From Caenispirillum bisanense (GTDB lineage Bacteria > Pseudomonadota > Alphaproteobacteria > Rhodospirillales > Rhodospirillaceae), in contig CAMDRB010000004.1 of assembly GCA_945906455.1 (NCBI GenBank), positions 1-41,636 on the forward strand: 41,636 nt of DNA. Direction: 5' to 3'. Positions 33,579-41,636 of the stretch are shown here, in pieces. A program made the translations under genes and the position numbers. The notes beneath the pieces were generated by a model that was not told the origin of the DNA, did no database searches, and saw only the letters and a program-made list of their open reading frames with translations. The number at the start of each line of letters is the position of its first letter. Position 1 is the stretch's first letter.

Positions 33579-34757
33579 ATGGCCGATGATTTTTCACAAG
33601 TTGGCATCGGCTGGGAAGTTGGCGTCCCCAGCGGCTGGGGCACCTACGGCACCAACCTCGCCGTTGAACTTGCGCGTATAGACATCGAGCCGGCGCTGTT
33701 CTTCGTTTCATCGCGGCTGCAATTACCCGAATCCCGGAGCGAGCGGCTGGACGTAGCCATCAGCAAACACGCTGCGTGGCTGAGCGCGGCACGGCGCGGT
33801 GGACTGAAGCTCGATTTCCCGATGTTGTTGTCGCTCAACGATGGCCTGGCGTTTTTCGACGCTCTGTCTGGTGTTCGCGGCAGGCCCAACGTCGGCATTC
33901 CCTTCTTTGAATCCGCGGTCATTCCGCCTGAGAACGTCGCCGGTGCGGCGAAAACGTTCGATCTGATACTTGCTGGTTCTTCGTGGAACGCCGACGTCTT
34001 AAAGCGCCACGGCCTGGCGAATGTTCGCGCCTGTCTTCAGGGTGTGGATCTCGCGCTCTTTAAGCCCGGCGCAAAGAAGGGCCTCTTTCCTGACCGCTTC
34101 ACGGTATTTTCGGGCGGAAAACTGGAATATCGCAAGGGCCAGGACCTTGTGGTTGCCGCCTTCAAACGGTTTCATGCCCGCCACCCCGAGGCGCTGCTTG
34201 TCACCGCCTGGCACAACCCCTGGCCTAAGGCGGCGGCAGGGCTCGGCAATTCACCCCATGTCGTCGGGCCGCCCGGGTTAAGCCCCGACGACAAACTTAA
34301 TGTTGCCGGCTGGCTTCTCGCTAACGGACTACCCGAAGGTTCGTTCCGTGACCTTGGGGCCTTGGCCAACGTCGCCACGGCCGGGATCTTGCGTGAGATG
34401 GATCTGGCCATCTTTCCAAACCGCTGCGAGGGTGGCACCAACCTTGTTGCCATGGAATGCATGGCTTGTGGGATTCCCGTCGCGCTCGCCCGCAACACCG
34501 GACATCTGGATCTGATTAGCGCCGACAACTGCTACAGCCTCGATATGCAGATTCCCATGGGCGCCGTCACCAACCGGCGTGACCTCGATGGCTGGGGCGA
34601 AAGCTCCCTGGATGAATTGCTGGCGAAGATGGAAGAAGCCTACAGTGATCGGGCCGGAGCCGCTCGCCGCGGCGCGGCGGCGGCGGCGTTCATGCAGAAC
34701 TGGGGCTGGCTGGCTCAGGTCGGACGCCTGGTTACGGCGCTGCGGGAATTTAGTTAG
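33579..34757 (+). CDS. Glycosyltransferase, GT-B fold (GT4-like)
   Basis: 392 residues. The C-terminal half has the GT4-type nucleotide-sugar site: GGKLEYRKGQDLVVAAFKRFHARHPEALLVTAWHNPW, then MDLAIFPNRCEGGTNLVAMECMACGIPVALARNTGHLDLI, with two Glu spaced by eight residues (usual spacing is seven). The N-terminal WEVGVPSGWGTYGTNLAVELAR is a Gly-rich donor loop. No membrane segment is seen, so it acts in the cytoplasm or at the inner face of the membrane. It is 75 bp downstream of the carboxylase and begins a small plus-strand group with the 87-residue ORF. Acceptor and donor are unknown; the nearby lipid-sugar genes on the other strand suggest envelope glycans. Confidence 0.85.
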   Translation: MADDFSQVGIGWEVGVPSGWGTYGTNLAVELARIDIEPALFFVSSRLQLPESRSERLDVAISKHAAWLSAARRGGLKLDFPMLLSLNDGLAFFDALSGVRGRPNVGIPFFESAVIPPENVAGAAKTFDLILAGSSWNADVLKRHGLANVRACLQGVDLALFKPGAKKGLFPDRFTVFSGGKLEYRKGQDLVVAAFKRFHARHPEALLVTAWHNPWPKAAAGLGNSPHVVGPPGLSPDDKLNVAGWLLANGLPEGSFRDLGALANVATAGILREMDLAIFPNRCEGGTNLVAMECMACGIPVALARNTGHLDLISADNCYSLDMQIPMGAVTNRRDLDGWGESSLDELLAKMEEAYSDRAGAARRGAAAAAFMQNWGWLAQVGRLVTALREFS

Positions 34758-34830
34758 GGGTCTGCCCTTGCCCTTGACCTGTTGCGGTGGGCAGGGTCGA
34801 ATGGGTACGACATAGCGAGCGGGGGATACC

Positions 34831-35094
34831 ATGACACACTTTCTGGTGACCGAAGACAAACCGGACGGCTATCGGCTTGAAGATATCTTGATGCTCATTC
34901 GCAAGGACATGCTCGCACGGGCGGTAAAAATCGCCGACGACCGCCGCCCCGAGGCCTTGCAAGTCATGAGCAACAACATGCAGATTCTGGGCCTGATCAG
35001 TGAAGCGATCTCATTGGCAGAGGATTCCACCCGCGTGCTCGACAAAGCCTTTGGCGCCGTCAAGGGTGGGCCGCCACGCATCGGCAAGGCTTAG
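34831..35094 (+). CDS. Small conserved-looking protein of unknown function
   Basis: 87 residues, starting at ATG with an AGCGGGGGA-type ribosome-binding site. It is mainly helical by eye: ILMLIRKDMLARAVKIADDRRPEALQVMSNNMQILGLISEAISLAEDSTRVLDKAFG, then a Gly/Pro tail (KGGPPRIGKA). There is no signal peptide, membrane segment, Cys or recognised motif. It follows the glycosyltransferase by 73 bp and faces the convergent GT39 gene, whose stop is 9 bp away. Codon usage is like its neighbours, so I believe it is a real gene. Function unknown. Confidence 0.65.
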   Translation: MTHFLVTEDKPDGYRLEDILMLIRKDMLARAVKIADDRRPEALQVMSNNMQILGLISEAISLAEDSTRVLDKAFGAVKGGPPRIGKA

Positions 35095-35103
35095 TGCCGC
35101 CCC

Positions 35104-36747
35104 TCAGGGTTGGGACGCGGAACGCAGATCGAGTACATAGCCTAACTGCACGCCCAATCGTTTGACCTCAAATATTGTCCGGCCGGGACGATCGGCGTGA
35201 TCTTGGCAAGGCACGCCGGTCATGCCCATGTAAAAATCCGCCTCGGCGAGCACTTCGGTGAGGGCAGTGCCGGGGGGCAGGAATGGCTCGGCCGAAATAC
35301 GGTCGCCGCAGGCGAACACTTCGATGGTCGCTCCTGTCGCGGCCGGACCTGGCGGATTCTGGGCGAGATACGCGCCGAGGCCGCGCGCGGACTCTGCGAG
35401 CGTGATCCCCCAATAATCCAGTTCAAAGCGGCTTTCCGCGCCTTCTATGCCACCGATCAGCGCGTTATAGGCGAGATATTGATAGGGATGCAGACCGCTC
35501 ATGATCACGACCTGTCGGCTGAACCCGAGCAGGAGGAGGGTGCCCAAGACCGCAGCGAAGACACGACTTCTTCGCGACGCGTACGACAACGCCTGGTCAA
35601 GGCCAATGGCGCTAAGGATCACCAGGGGCGGCACGACGAACAAGAAGTGCCGAAGTCCGTTATAGATCGTAGGTTTTAGCACTATGTAACCCGCGATCGG
35701 CGCCAGAGCCGCGCAAATTAGAAACAGGTATTGCTGGGCTTGGGGCTGAGAAAATAATCCGGCGATGGACTGCCTCCGGATCATGCAACCTGTCACCACC
35801 GCGGCGACCAGGCCCACCAGCGCAAGTTCCGGCAATTGCAGGGCAAGAAGCCCAAGAAGATAGACCTCGGGCATAGCATCGGCGCGAATCGATTCGCCGT
35901 TCCACAATACCTGGGGAAAAAACGCAAAGTGCTCGAAGGCGCGAAACGCCGCAAAAACGTTCGTGGGTTGTTGCACCGACCACGGCCAAACCAGCGCCAT
36001 GGTCATGATCGCCAGGATCGCGGCTGCCGTGAAAGCTAAGGCCCCATCTTTCGTCCGCTGCCATATCGCAATCAGCGGCTCACCGTTCACCGCGCGGGCG
36101 GTTACCGAGACGGCGAAGACGGCGGCGAAAATGAAAAGATAAACCAGTCCGACCACACGCGTTCCGACGGTTAGGCCCAAGCTCATGGCGAGCCCCGCGA
36201 TGACACCCCAGGCCGGCCTTCCACCGCCGGCTGCGCCCAGAAGGCGGCAACAAAAATAGGTCGTCCAGAGTCCAAGCCAGGCGAAGGGGCTATCCTTGGG
36301 ATTGATAAATCCGTGTCCATAGAGCAGCGGGGTCGTCGCGAGGCATGCGAGCGCGATCAACGCCGCCCGTTCGCCGGCCAGGAGGTGGGTGAGTTTCCAG
36401 GCGCCGAGTAGCCCTGTAAGGAAGATCAATCCGCCGAGCAGGTGGCGAGTCTCATAAAGTCCAAAGGGCGAAACCAGATTGGCCTGCGCGGCCAGCAAGT
36501 CGAAGAAGCCGCCATAGAGGAAGAGATTGAGAAACGAGAACGCCGAGCGGTCGGCAAAGCCGCTGGTGTAGTAGTCGAGAAGTTTCTCGCCGTAGGCATT
36601 CTGTAACCGCTCGTCCCAGGAATTACCGTAATCCCGGAAGGTTGCGAGGATGATGATTGCCAGCACCGCAAAAATCACCGCGGCCAGGGCCTGGTAGAGC
36701 GAGAACCGGCGCCCTGGCGACGCGGCCGCTGCGGCGGGGCCGGTCAT
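35104..36747 (-). CDS. GT39/ArnT-like membrane glycosyltransferase
   Basis: 547 residues with about ten membrane segments, a GT-C-fold lipid-phosphosugar-dependent transferase. The first periplasmic loop has SWDER (Asp45, Glu46), the acidic catalytic motif of GT-C enzymes such as ArnT and PMT; GFINPKDSPFAWLGLWTTYF and the later loop GLRHFLFVVPPLVIL are family-like. Such enzymes take the sugar from undecaprenyl-phosphate on the periplasmic side and add it to lipid A, protein or glycan. It is the third gene of a minus-strand operon and overlaps the deacetylase stop by 4 bp (ATGA). The C-terminal 100 residues form a small soluble domain. The setting suggests it transfers the deacetylated amino sugar. 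Confidence 0.83.
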   Translation of the reverse strand: MTGPAAAAASPGRRFSLYQALAAVIFAVLAIIILATFRDYGNSWDERLQNAYGEKLLDYYTSGFADRSAFSFLNLFLYGGFFDLLAAQANLVSPFGLYETRHLLGGLIFLTGLLGAWKLTHLLAGERAALIALACLATTPLLYGHGFINPKDSPFAWLGLWTTYFCCRLLGAAGGGRPAWGVIAGLAMSLGLTVGTRVVGLVYLFIFAAVFAVSVTARAVNGEPLIAIWQRTKDGALAFTAAAILAIMTMALVWPWSVQQPTNVFAAFRAFEHFAFFPQVLWNGESIRADAMPEVYLLGLLALQLPELALVGLVAAVVTGCMIRRQSIAGLFSQPQAQQYLFLICAALAPIAGYIVLKPTIYNGLRHFLFVVPPLVILSAIGLDQALSYASRRSRVFAAVLGTLLLLGFSRQVVIMSGLHPYQYLAYNALIGGIEGAESRFELDYWGITLAESARGLGAYLAQNPPGPAATGATIEVFACGDRISAEPFLPPGTALTEVLAEADFYMGMTGVPCQDHADRPGRTIFEVKRLGVQLGYVLDLRSASQP

Positions 36748-37577
36748 GCCGCCGTCTCGGAAAACCGCCCGAGTTGCAGATTACGGCGCGCGAGACAATC
36801 CAGGAACGCACCGCTCTGCAGAAACGCATATTCGGCCCCGCGCATCGTAGCGTGGGCAGCGATGTCATCGGCCGTGCCGGGGTGACATAGAATCAAGTGC
36901 CGCCGCGCCGTCATGGTGACAAATTTCTCGAATAAGCCGGTGTAGTCACCTTCGGTTGGGGAAAACCCGTGGATGCCGCTGAAGCCGTCGTTCATCATCG
37001 CCTTCGACATTCCAGCCTCGCGCGCAAAGCCCCGCCCTAACGCCGCGAGGAATGACGTTTTGGGAACGGCGACGCCCCGCTTAAGAATGGTGGAATAGCG
37101 CTCGGCGACGTTGCGCAGCCATGGCCGCGGGGTCAGGCCCTGCGCCATCGTCAGCACCAGCCTGCGAATTCCGGGCAGGACGTGGGTATGCAGATGACCA
37201 TCGATATGCTGCGGCGGGAAACCCATGACTGCTTCGAAGGCCGCCGCTTGCGCCCGGATCTCGGCGTCAATCTCACCCAGGTCGATCTGGCCGAGATAGC
37301 ATTTCGCGATCAGCGCGCCAATTCCCGGAAGCCGGCCGCGCGGCGCGGTTTTCGGCATCTCAGTCAGTGGGGCTTCGTCGACCAGGGTGATGTGGAGGCC
37401 GATATCAACGGCGTCGCGGACATCCCGAAGCCAGCGCCCGTGTTCGGGCCAGTGCGGCGACGCCGTCATGCAACTCAGCGCCGAAATACGCTTGTTGGCC
37501 GCCAAATCCAGGATCGCGCGGCTGATCGGTTTTGTGTGGGCGTAGTCGTCCGCGCACAGGACGATGGCTCGTTTCAT
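36744..37577 (-). CDS. YdjC/ChbG/NaxD-family deacetylase
   Basis: 277 residues, the YdjC-type carbohydrate deacetylase fold. The metal site is visible: CADDY (Asp10, Asp11), GLHITLVDE (His62) and HIDGHLHTH (His124, Asp126, His128, His130). This is not the NodB fold of ArnD. Relatives include ChbG (chitooligosaccharide), HpnK (hopanoid) and NaxD of Francisella, which deacetylates undecaprenyl-phosphate-N-acetylgalactosamine so that the free amine can be placed on lipid A. With a GT2 gene upstream (25 bp gap) and a GT39 gene downstream (4-bp overlap), the NaxD role fits best. HpnK is less likely, since no other hopanoid gene is seen here. Confidence 0.85.
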   Translation of the reverse strand: MKRAIVLCADDYAHTKPISRAILDLAANKRISALSCMTASPHWPEHGRWLRDVRDAVDIGLHITLVDEAPLTEMPKTAPRGRLPGIGALIAKCYLGQIDLGEIDAEIRAQAAAFEAVMGFPPQHIDGHLHTHVLPGIRRLVLTMAQGLTPRPWLRNVAERYSTILKRGVAVPKTSFLAALGRGFAREAGMSKAMMNDGFSGIHGFSPTEGDYTGLFEKFVTMTARRHLILCHPGTADDIAAHATMRGAEYAFLQSGAFLDCLARRNLQLGRFSETAA

Positions 37578-37602
37578 CCCGGAATGCTCACCAGGGCGGC
37601 GC

Positions 37603-38613
37603 TCACACCGGGCCCTTGATTAGGCTCAGTGCGGAATTGGCGCCAACGATCTCGGAGGCAGCGGCCTTGCCGATGATTTCGCGCACGAGGTAGAGCGGCC
37701 GTGCTTTGACCTCGTCGTAGATCCGACCCAAGTACAAGCCCATCAATCCGATTTGCAACATGGTGAAACCGCTCAGGGCCAGCGTCGAGACGATAATCGA
37801 GGCGAATCCCGGCACGTCGATGCCGAAAATCAGCGTGCGCACCAAGTAATACGTACCGAGCGCGATCGAGGCAAACGCAATGACCGCCCCGGCGTACATG
37901 GCGATCCGCAAGGGCACCGTGGAGAACGAGAGGATTCCGTCGAATGCCAGGCCGAACAGACGCTTGGATGAAAACGAGCTTTTGCCGTGGGCGCGTTCGG
38001 TGACGGCGAATTCAACGCTTACGCTCTTAAATCCAACCCAGGCGTAGATCCCCTTCATAAAGCGCGCGCGTTCGCGCATGCGGCGGATGGCGTCTACCAC
38101 CTTGCGGTCCATGAGGCGGAAATCGCCAGCATCGGCTGTGATTAGCGTGTCGGAAATCGAATTGAACACGCGGTAGAACGCCCGCGAGAGCGCCCGCCGC
38201 AACGCGCCGTCGTGGTCGCGGTTGCGACGCACACCGTAAGCAATGTCATAGCCGGCGCGCCACTGCGCAATGAACTCTGGAATGACCTCGGGCGGATGCT
38301 GGAGGTCGCCATCCATCAGGATCACGGCATTGCCTTCAGCGATGTCGAGGCCGGCGGCGATGGCGACCTCCTTGCCGAAATTGCGCGAGAGGCCGACGAG
38401 GGTGAGGGCGGGGTAGTGCGCCCGCCAGGCCACCAGTCGGTCCCAGGTTTGGTCCCGGCTGCCGTCGTCGATGCAGATCACTTCGGACGTGAGGCCTTCG
38501 CGCTCCAGCAACCCGAATAGGCGCGGAATCAGGGCGTCAAGGTTTGCCGCCTCGTCAAAGACCGGGATAACGATCGAAATCAGGCCCGGTTCTCGGGGGT
38601 TGCGGGAGATCAT
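37603..38613 (-). CDS. GT2 polyprenyl-phosphate glycosyltransferase (DPMS/GtrB/FlmF2-like)
   Basis: 336 residues. The GT-A domain shows SIVIPVFDEAANLDALI (13-29), CIDDGSRD (47-54), SRNFGKEVAIAAGLD and LMDGDLQHPPE (99-109), the nucleotide and metal site of DPM-synthase-like enzymes. Two C-terminal membrane segments (about 240-265 and 275-300) end in MGLYLGRIYDEVKARPLYLVRE. It would make undecaprenyl-phosphate-sugar from a UDP-sugar at the inner face of the membrane. It is the first gene of the three-gene minus-strand operon with the deacetylase and the GT39 enzyme, and is divergent from ettA across 181 bp. The exact sugar is not deducible. Confidence 0.88.
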   Translation of the reverse strand: MISRNPREPGLISIVIPVFDEAANLDALIPRLFGLLEREGLTSEVICIDDGSRDQTWDRLVAWRAHYPALTLVGLSRNFGKEVAIAAGLDIAEGNAVILMDGDLQHPPEVIPEFIAQWRAGYDIAYGVRRNRDHDGALRRALSRAFYRVFNSISDTLITADAGDFRLMDRKVVDAIRRMRERARFMKGIYAWVGFKSVSVEFAVTERAHGKSSFSSKRLFGLAFDGILSFSTVPLRIAMYAGAVIAFASIALGTYYLVRTLIFGIDVPGFASIIVSTLALSGFTMLQIGLMGLYLGRIYDEVKARPLYLVREIIGKAAASEIVGANSALSLIKGPV

Positions 38614-38794
38614 GAGGTTGGTGCCTTCCGCTGCGGAATCTGGCCCAAGCCGGCGCTGGCCGCCAGCAACAAATCGCCAAAGAGTCCCGAGGGCCGCCCG
38701 TTACTCGTTGTCCTTAACGACCTCATCGGGTAAAAGCCCCGCATCGGGTTAGCCACGCCCCCAGCATTCATCACCATAGGAATTCGCGAAGATT

Positions 38795-40474
<1,680 letters not shown>

Positions 40475-40497
40475 GCTGCGAGGAAGTAAAGCCAGCC

Positions 40498-41493
40498 ATG
40501 AAAATCGTCATCACCGGCGGCGCCGGGTTTATCGGTCTCAGGTTGGCGCGGCGGATTCTTGAGATCGGACGGCTGCACGGACCTTCCGGAAAACTTGAGC
40601 CGGTGGATGAACTCGTGCTGTTCGACGTGGTTTTGCCCGCCGAGCGTCCTTCGGGACTCGATGAGCGCGCGACGCTGGTGCGGGGCGAAGTCGCCGATCG
40701 TGACGCGGTCGCGAAACTTATTGATCGCCCGGATATCGGCGTCTTTCACCTGGCCTCGGTAGTTAGCGCCGGGGCCGAACAGGATTTCGACCTCGCGCTC
40801 AGGGTCAATCTTACCGGCCACATCCACGTTCTCGACGCCCTCAGGCGGGTCTCGGTGCCGGGAAATTCATGCCCGCGCCACGTTTTCGCAAGCTCGCTCG
40901 CGGTCTACGGCGGGTTAGCCTCCGGGCAGGTGACCGACGCCACCCGCCAGACGCCACAAACCACCTACGGCATGAGCAAGTCCGTGGGCGAACTTCTGAT
41001 CAACGACTATAGCCGCAAGGGCTTCGTCGATGGGCGCAGCGGACGCTTGGCGGCGGTCATCGTCCGCCCCGGCAAGCCAAATAAGGCGGCGTCGGGTTTT
41101 GCCAGCGGCATGATCCGCGAACCCTTGAACGGCATCGACTATGAACTGCCGATTCCGCTCGAAACGGTGATGCCACTCGTCAGTTACCGGACAGTGATCG
41201 ATGGCCTGATCGCGCTTTACGAGATCGATGGTGCCCGTCTCGGCGACGACCGGGCGCTCAATATGCCCAATGTCTCGGTCACCATGGCCGACGTGGTCGC
41301 GAGTTTTAGCCGCGTCGCCGCCCACCGCAAGCTTGGCAAAGTCAGCGTCGCCGTCGATCCGTTCGTGGTTTCCGTCGTCTCTGGCTGGCCGACGCATCTT
41401 GGCGCGGTGCGTGCCGCCGCTCTCGGACTGCCGCCGGAACCCGGCATCGATGCCATCATCCGGGCCTATATCGAGGATTACCTCGAGCCTTAG
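40498..41493 (+). CDS. SDR-family NAD-dependent dehydrogenase/epimerase (DenD-like)
   Basis: 331 residues, extended short-chain dehydrogenase fold: ITGGAGFIG (5-13) for NAD, ASSLAVYGG around Ser132-133, and the catalytic pair Tyr157-x3-Lys161 (TTYGMSKSVGELL). Segments RPGKPNKAASGFASGMIREPLNG and VMPLVSYRTVIDGL match the D-erythronate dehydrogenase (DenD) group, which oxidises sugar acids at C2; a nucleotide-sugar epimerase is less likely. It starts 24 bp after ettA and may be in the same transcript. Its TAG stop (41491-41493) coincides with the apparent left end of an IS630-type element, so the last base of the stop may come from the element. The protein end (YIEDYLEP) looks full length. Confidence 0.85.
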   Translation: MKIVITGGAGFIGLRLARRILEIGRLHGPSGKLEPVDELVLFDVVLPAERPSGLDERATLVRGEVADRDAVAKLIDRPDIGVFHLASVVSAGAEQDFDLALRVNLTGHIHVLDALRRVSVPGNSCPRHVFASSLAVYGGLASGQVTDATRQTPQTTYGMSKSVGELLINDYSRKGFVDGRSGRLAAVIVRPGKPNKAASGFASGMIREPLNGIDYELPIPLETVMPLVSYRTVIDGLIALYEIDGARLGDDRALNMPNVSVTMADVVASFSRVAAHRKLGKVSVAVDPFVVSVVSGWPTHLGAVRAAALGLPPEPGIDAIIRAYIEDYLEP

Positions 41494-41553
41494 AGCGTGT
41501 TGCGGTTTGACTGAATCTGGGGATTCCCTGAATGCTTGAATTGTGATTCAAGC

Positions 41554-41582
41554 TGACTGCTGGGTTTGGAGGCCAGCAGTCA
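41554..41582 (+). promoter_or_regulatory. Hairpin hiding the transposase start, RBS in the loop
   Basis: A 10-bp stem (41554-41563 with 41573-41582) has a 9-nt loop, GTTTGGAGG, which holds the ribosome-binding site. The second arm ends on the A of the ATG, so the RNA fold would limit initiation. A separate perfect 8-bp hairpin (GCTTGAAT / ATTCAAGC, TGTG loop) lies just upstream at 41534-41553. Such folding can keep transposase levels low. Confidence 0.5.
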
Positions 41583-41636
41583 TGGCAAGACCCCTTTCAA
41601 TGGATATCCGACAACGAGCGATCACGCGGCTCGCCT
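41582..41636 (+). CDS. IS630-type transposase, N-terminal start (partial)
   Basis: ATG at 41582, preceded by GGAGG (41568-41572). Only 18 codons are in the window: MARPLSMDIRQRAITRLA. This is the characteristic beginning of IS630-family transposases (MARPLS.DLRERV...), leading into a helix-turn-helix domain. The gene runs off the right edge, so completeness and the DDE triad cannot be judged. A hairpin covers the ribosome-binding site and start. Confidence 0.75.
   Translation, partial: MARPLSMDIRQRAITRLA

Larger units (their letters stand above)
41491..41636 (+). mobile_element. IS630-family insertion element, left end (rest outside window)
   Basis: From TA at 41491-41492 (IS630 elements insert at TA) the sequence runs GAGCGTGTTGCGG..., a terminal-repeat-like start common in such elements, followed by two hairpins and the transposase start at 41582. 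The right end is beyond the window, so the terminal inverted repeat and target duplication cannot be verified here. Confidence 0.7.

Overview
The window is a GC-rich, gene-dense stretch (about 35 protein genes, short spacers, many 4-bp start/stop overlaps, some TTG and GTG starts) that reads like an alphaproteobacterial chromosome, plausibly a Rhodospirillales-type or uncultivated relative. This is inferred from the TonB-dependent receptors, Sox-type sulfite dehydrogenase, EttA and gene styles; no rRNA or tRNA gene was seen to fix the taxonomy. Nearly all of it is catabolism, uptake and envelope glycan chemistry. Part of an IS630-type element enters at the right edge.

Left part (1-7545): the 3' end of a TonB-dependent receptor with a strong terminator, then a tight plus-strand operon of receptor-like barrel, DsbA/HCCA-isomerase-like protein, quinone-oxidoreductase-like MDR protein, NtaA/DszA-type flavin monooxygenase and class III CoA-transferase. 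The operon is followed by a 5'-truncated remnant of another TonB-dependent receptor, itself followed by a terminator. The set looks like an uncharacterised uptake-plus-oxidation catabolic unit. Two tandem DUF1552 genes about 90% identical at protein level follow (7838-10531), closed by a perfect hairpin terminator.

Centre (10736-17922): a promoter-like site and a secreted metallo-beta-lactamase-fold protein lead into hcmB, a CoA ligase, a MeaB-type GTPase, hcmA and an MFS transporter. The mutase large subunit carries the pocket residues expected of 2-hydroxyisobutyryl-CoA mutase (Ile91, Asp118, Gln209) rather than methylmalonyl-CoA mutase. The cluster therefore most likely imports 2-hydroxyisobutyrate or a similar branched hydroxy acid, activates it and isomerises it to 3-hydroxybutyryl-CoA. 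A 729-bp weakly coding gap separates it from malonyl-CoA decarboxylase, a secreted unknown, an LldD-type hydroxy-acid dehydrogenase, a soxC/soxD pair, an LLM oxidoreductase and an EamA exporter.

Right part: on the minus strand lie a VWA protein, a [2Fe-2S] ferredoxin and an isovaleryl-CoA-dehydrogenase-type enzyme. Divergent from them is a TetR regulator leading a three-gene biotin-dependent acyl-CoA carboxylase operon, in which the usual fused alpha subunit is split into biotin carboxylase and biotin carrier proteins. Two copies of one palindromic operator lie in the divergent spacer, one near each start. Next come a glycosyltransferase, a small unknown protein, and a minus-strand operon (GT2, YdjC-family deacetylase, GT39) resembling the lipid-linked amino-sugar logic of Francisella FlmF2-NaxD-FlmK. 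The window ends with ettA, a DenD-like dehydrogenase/epimerase and the start of an IS630 transposase whose element appears to have inserted exactly at the dehydrogenase stop codon.
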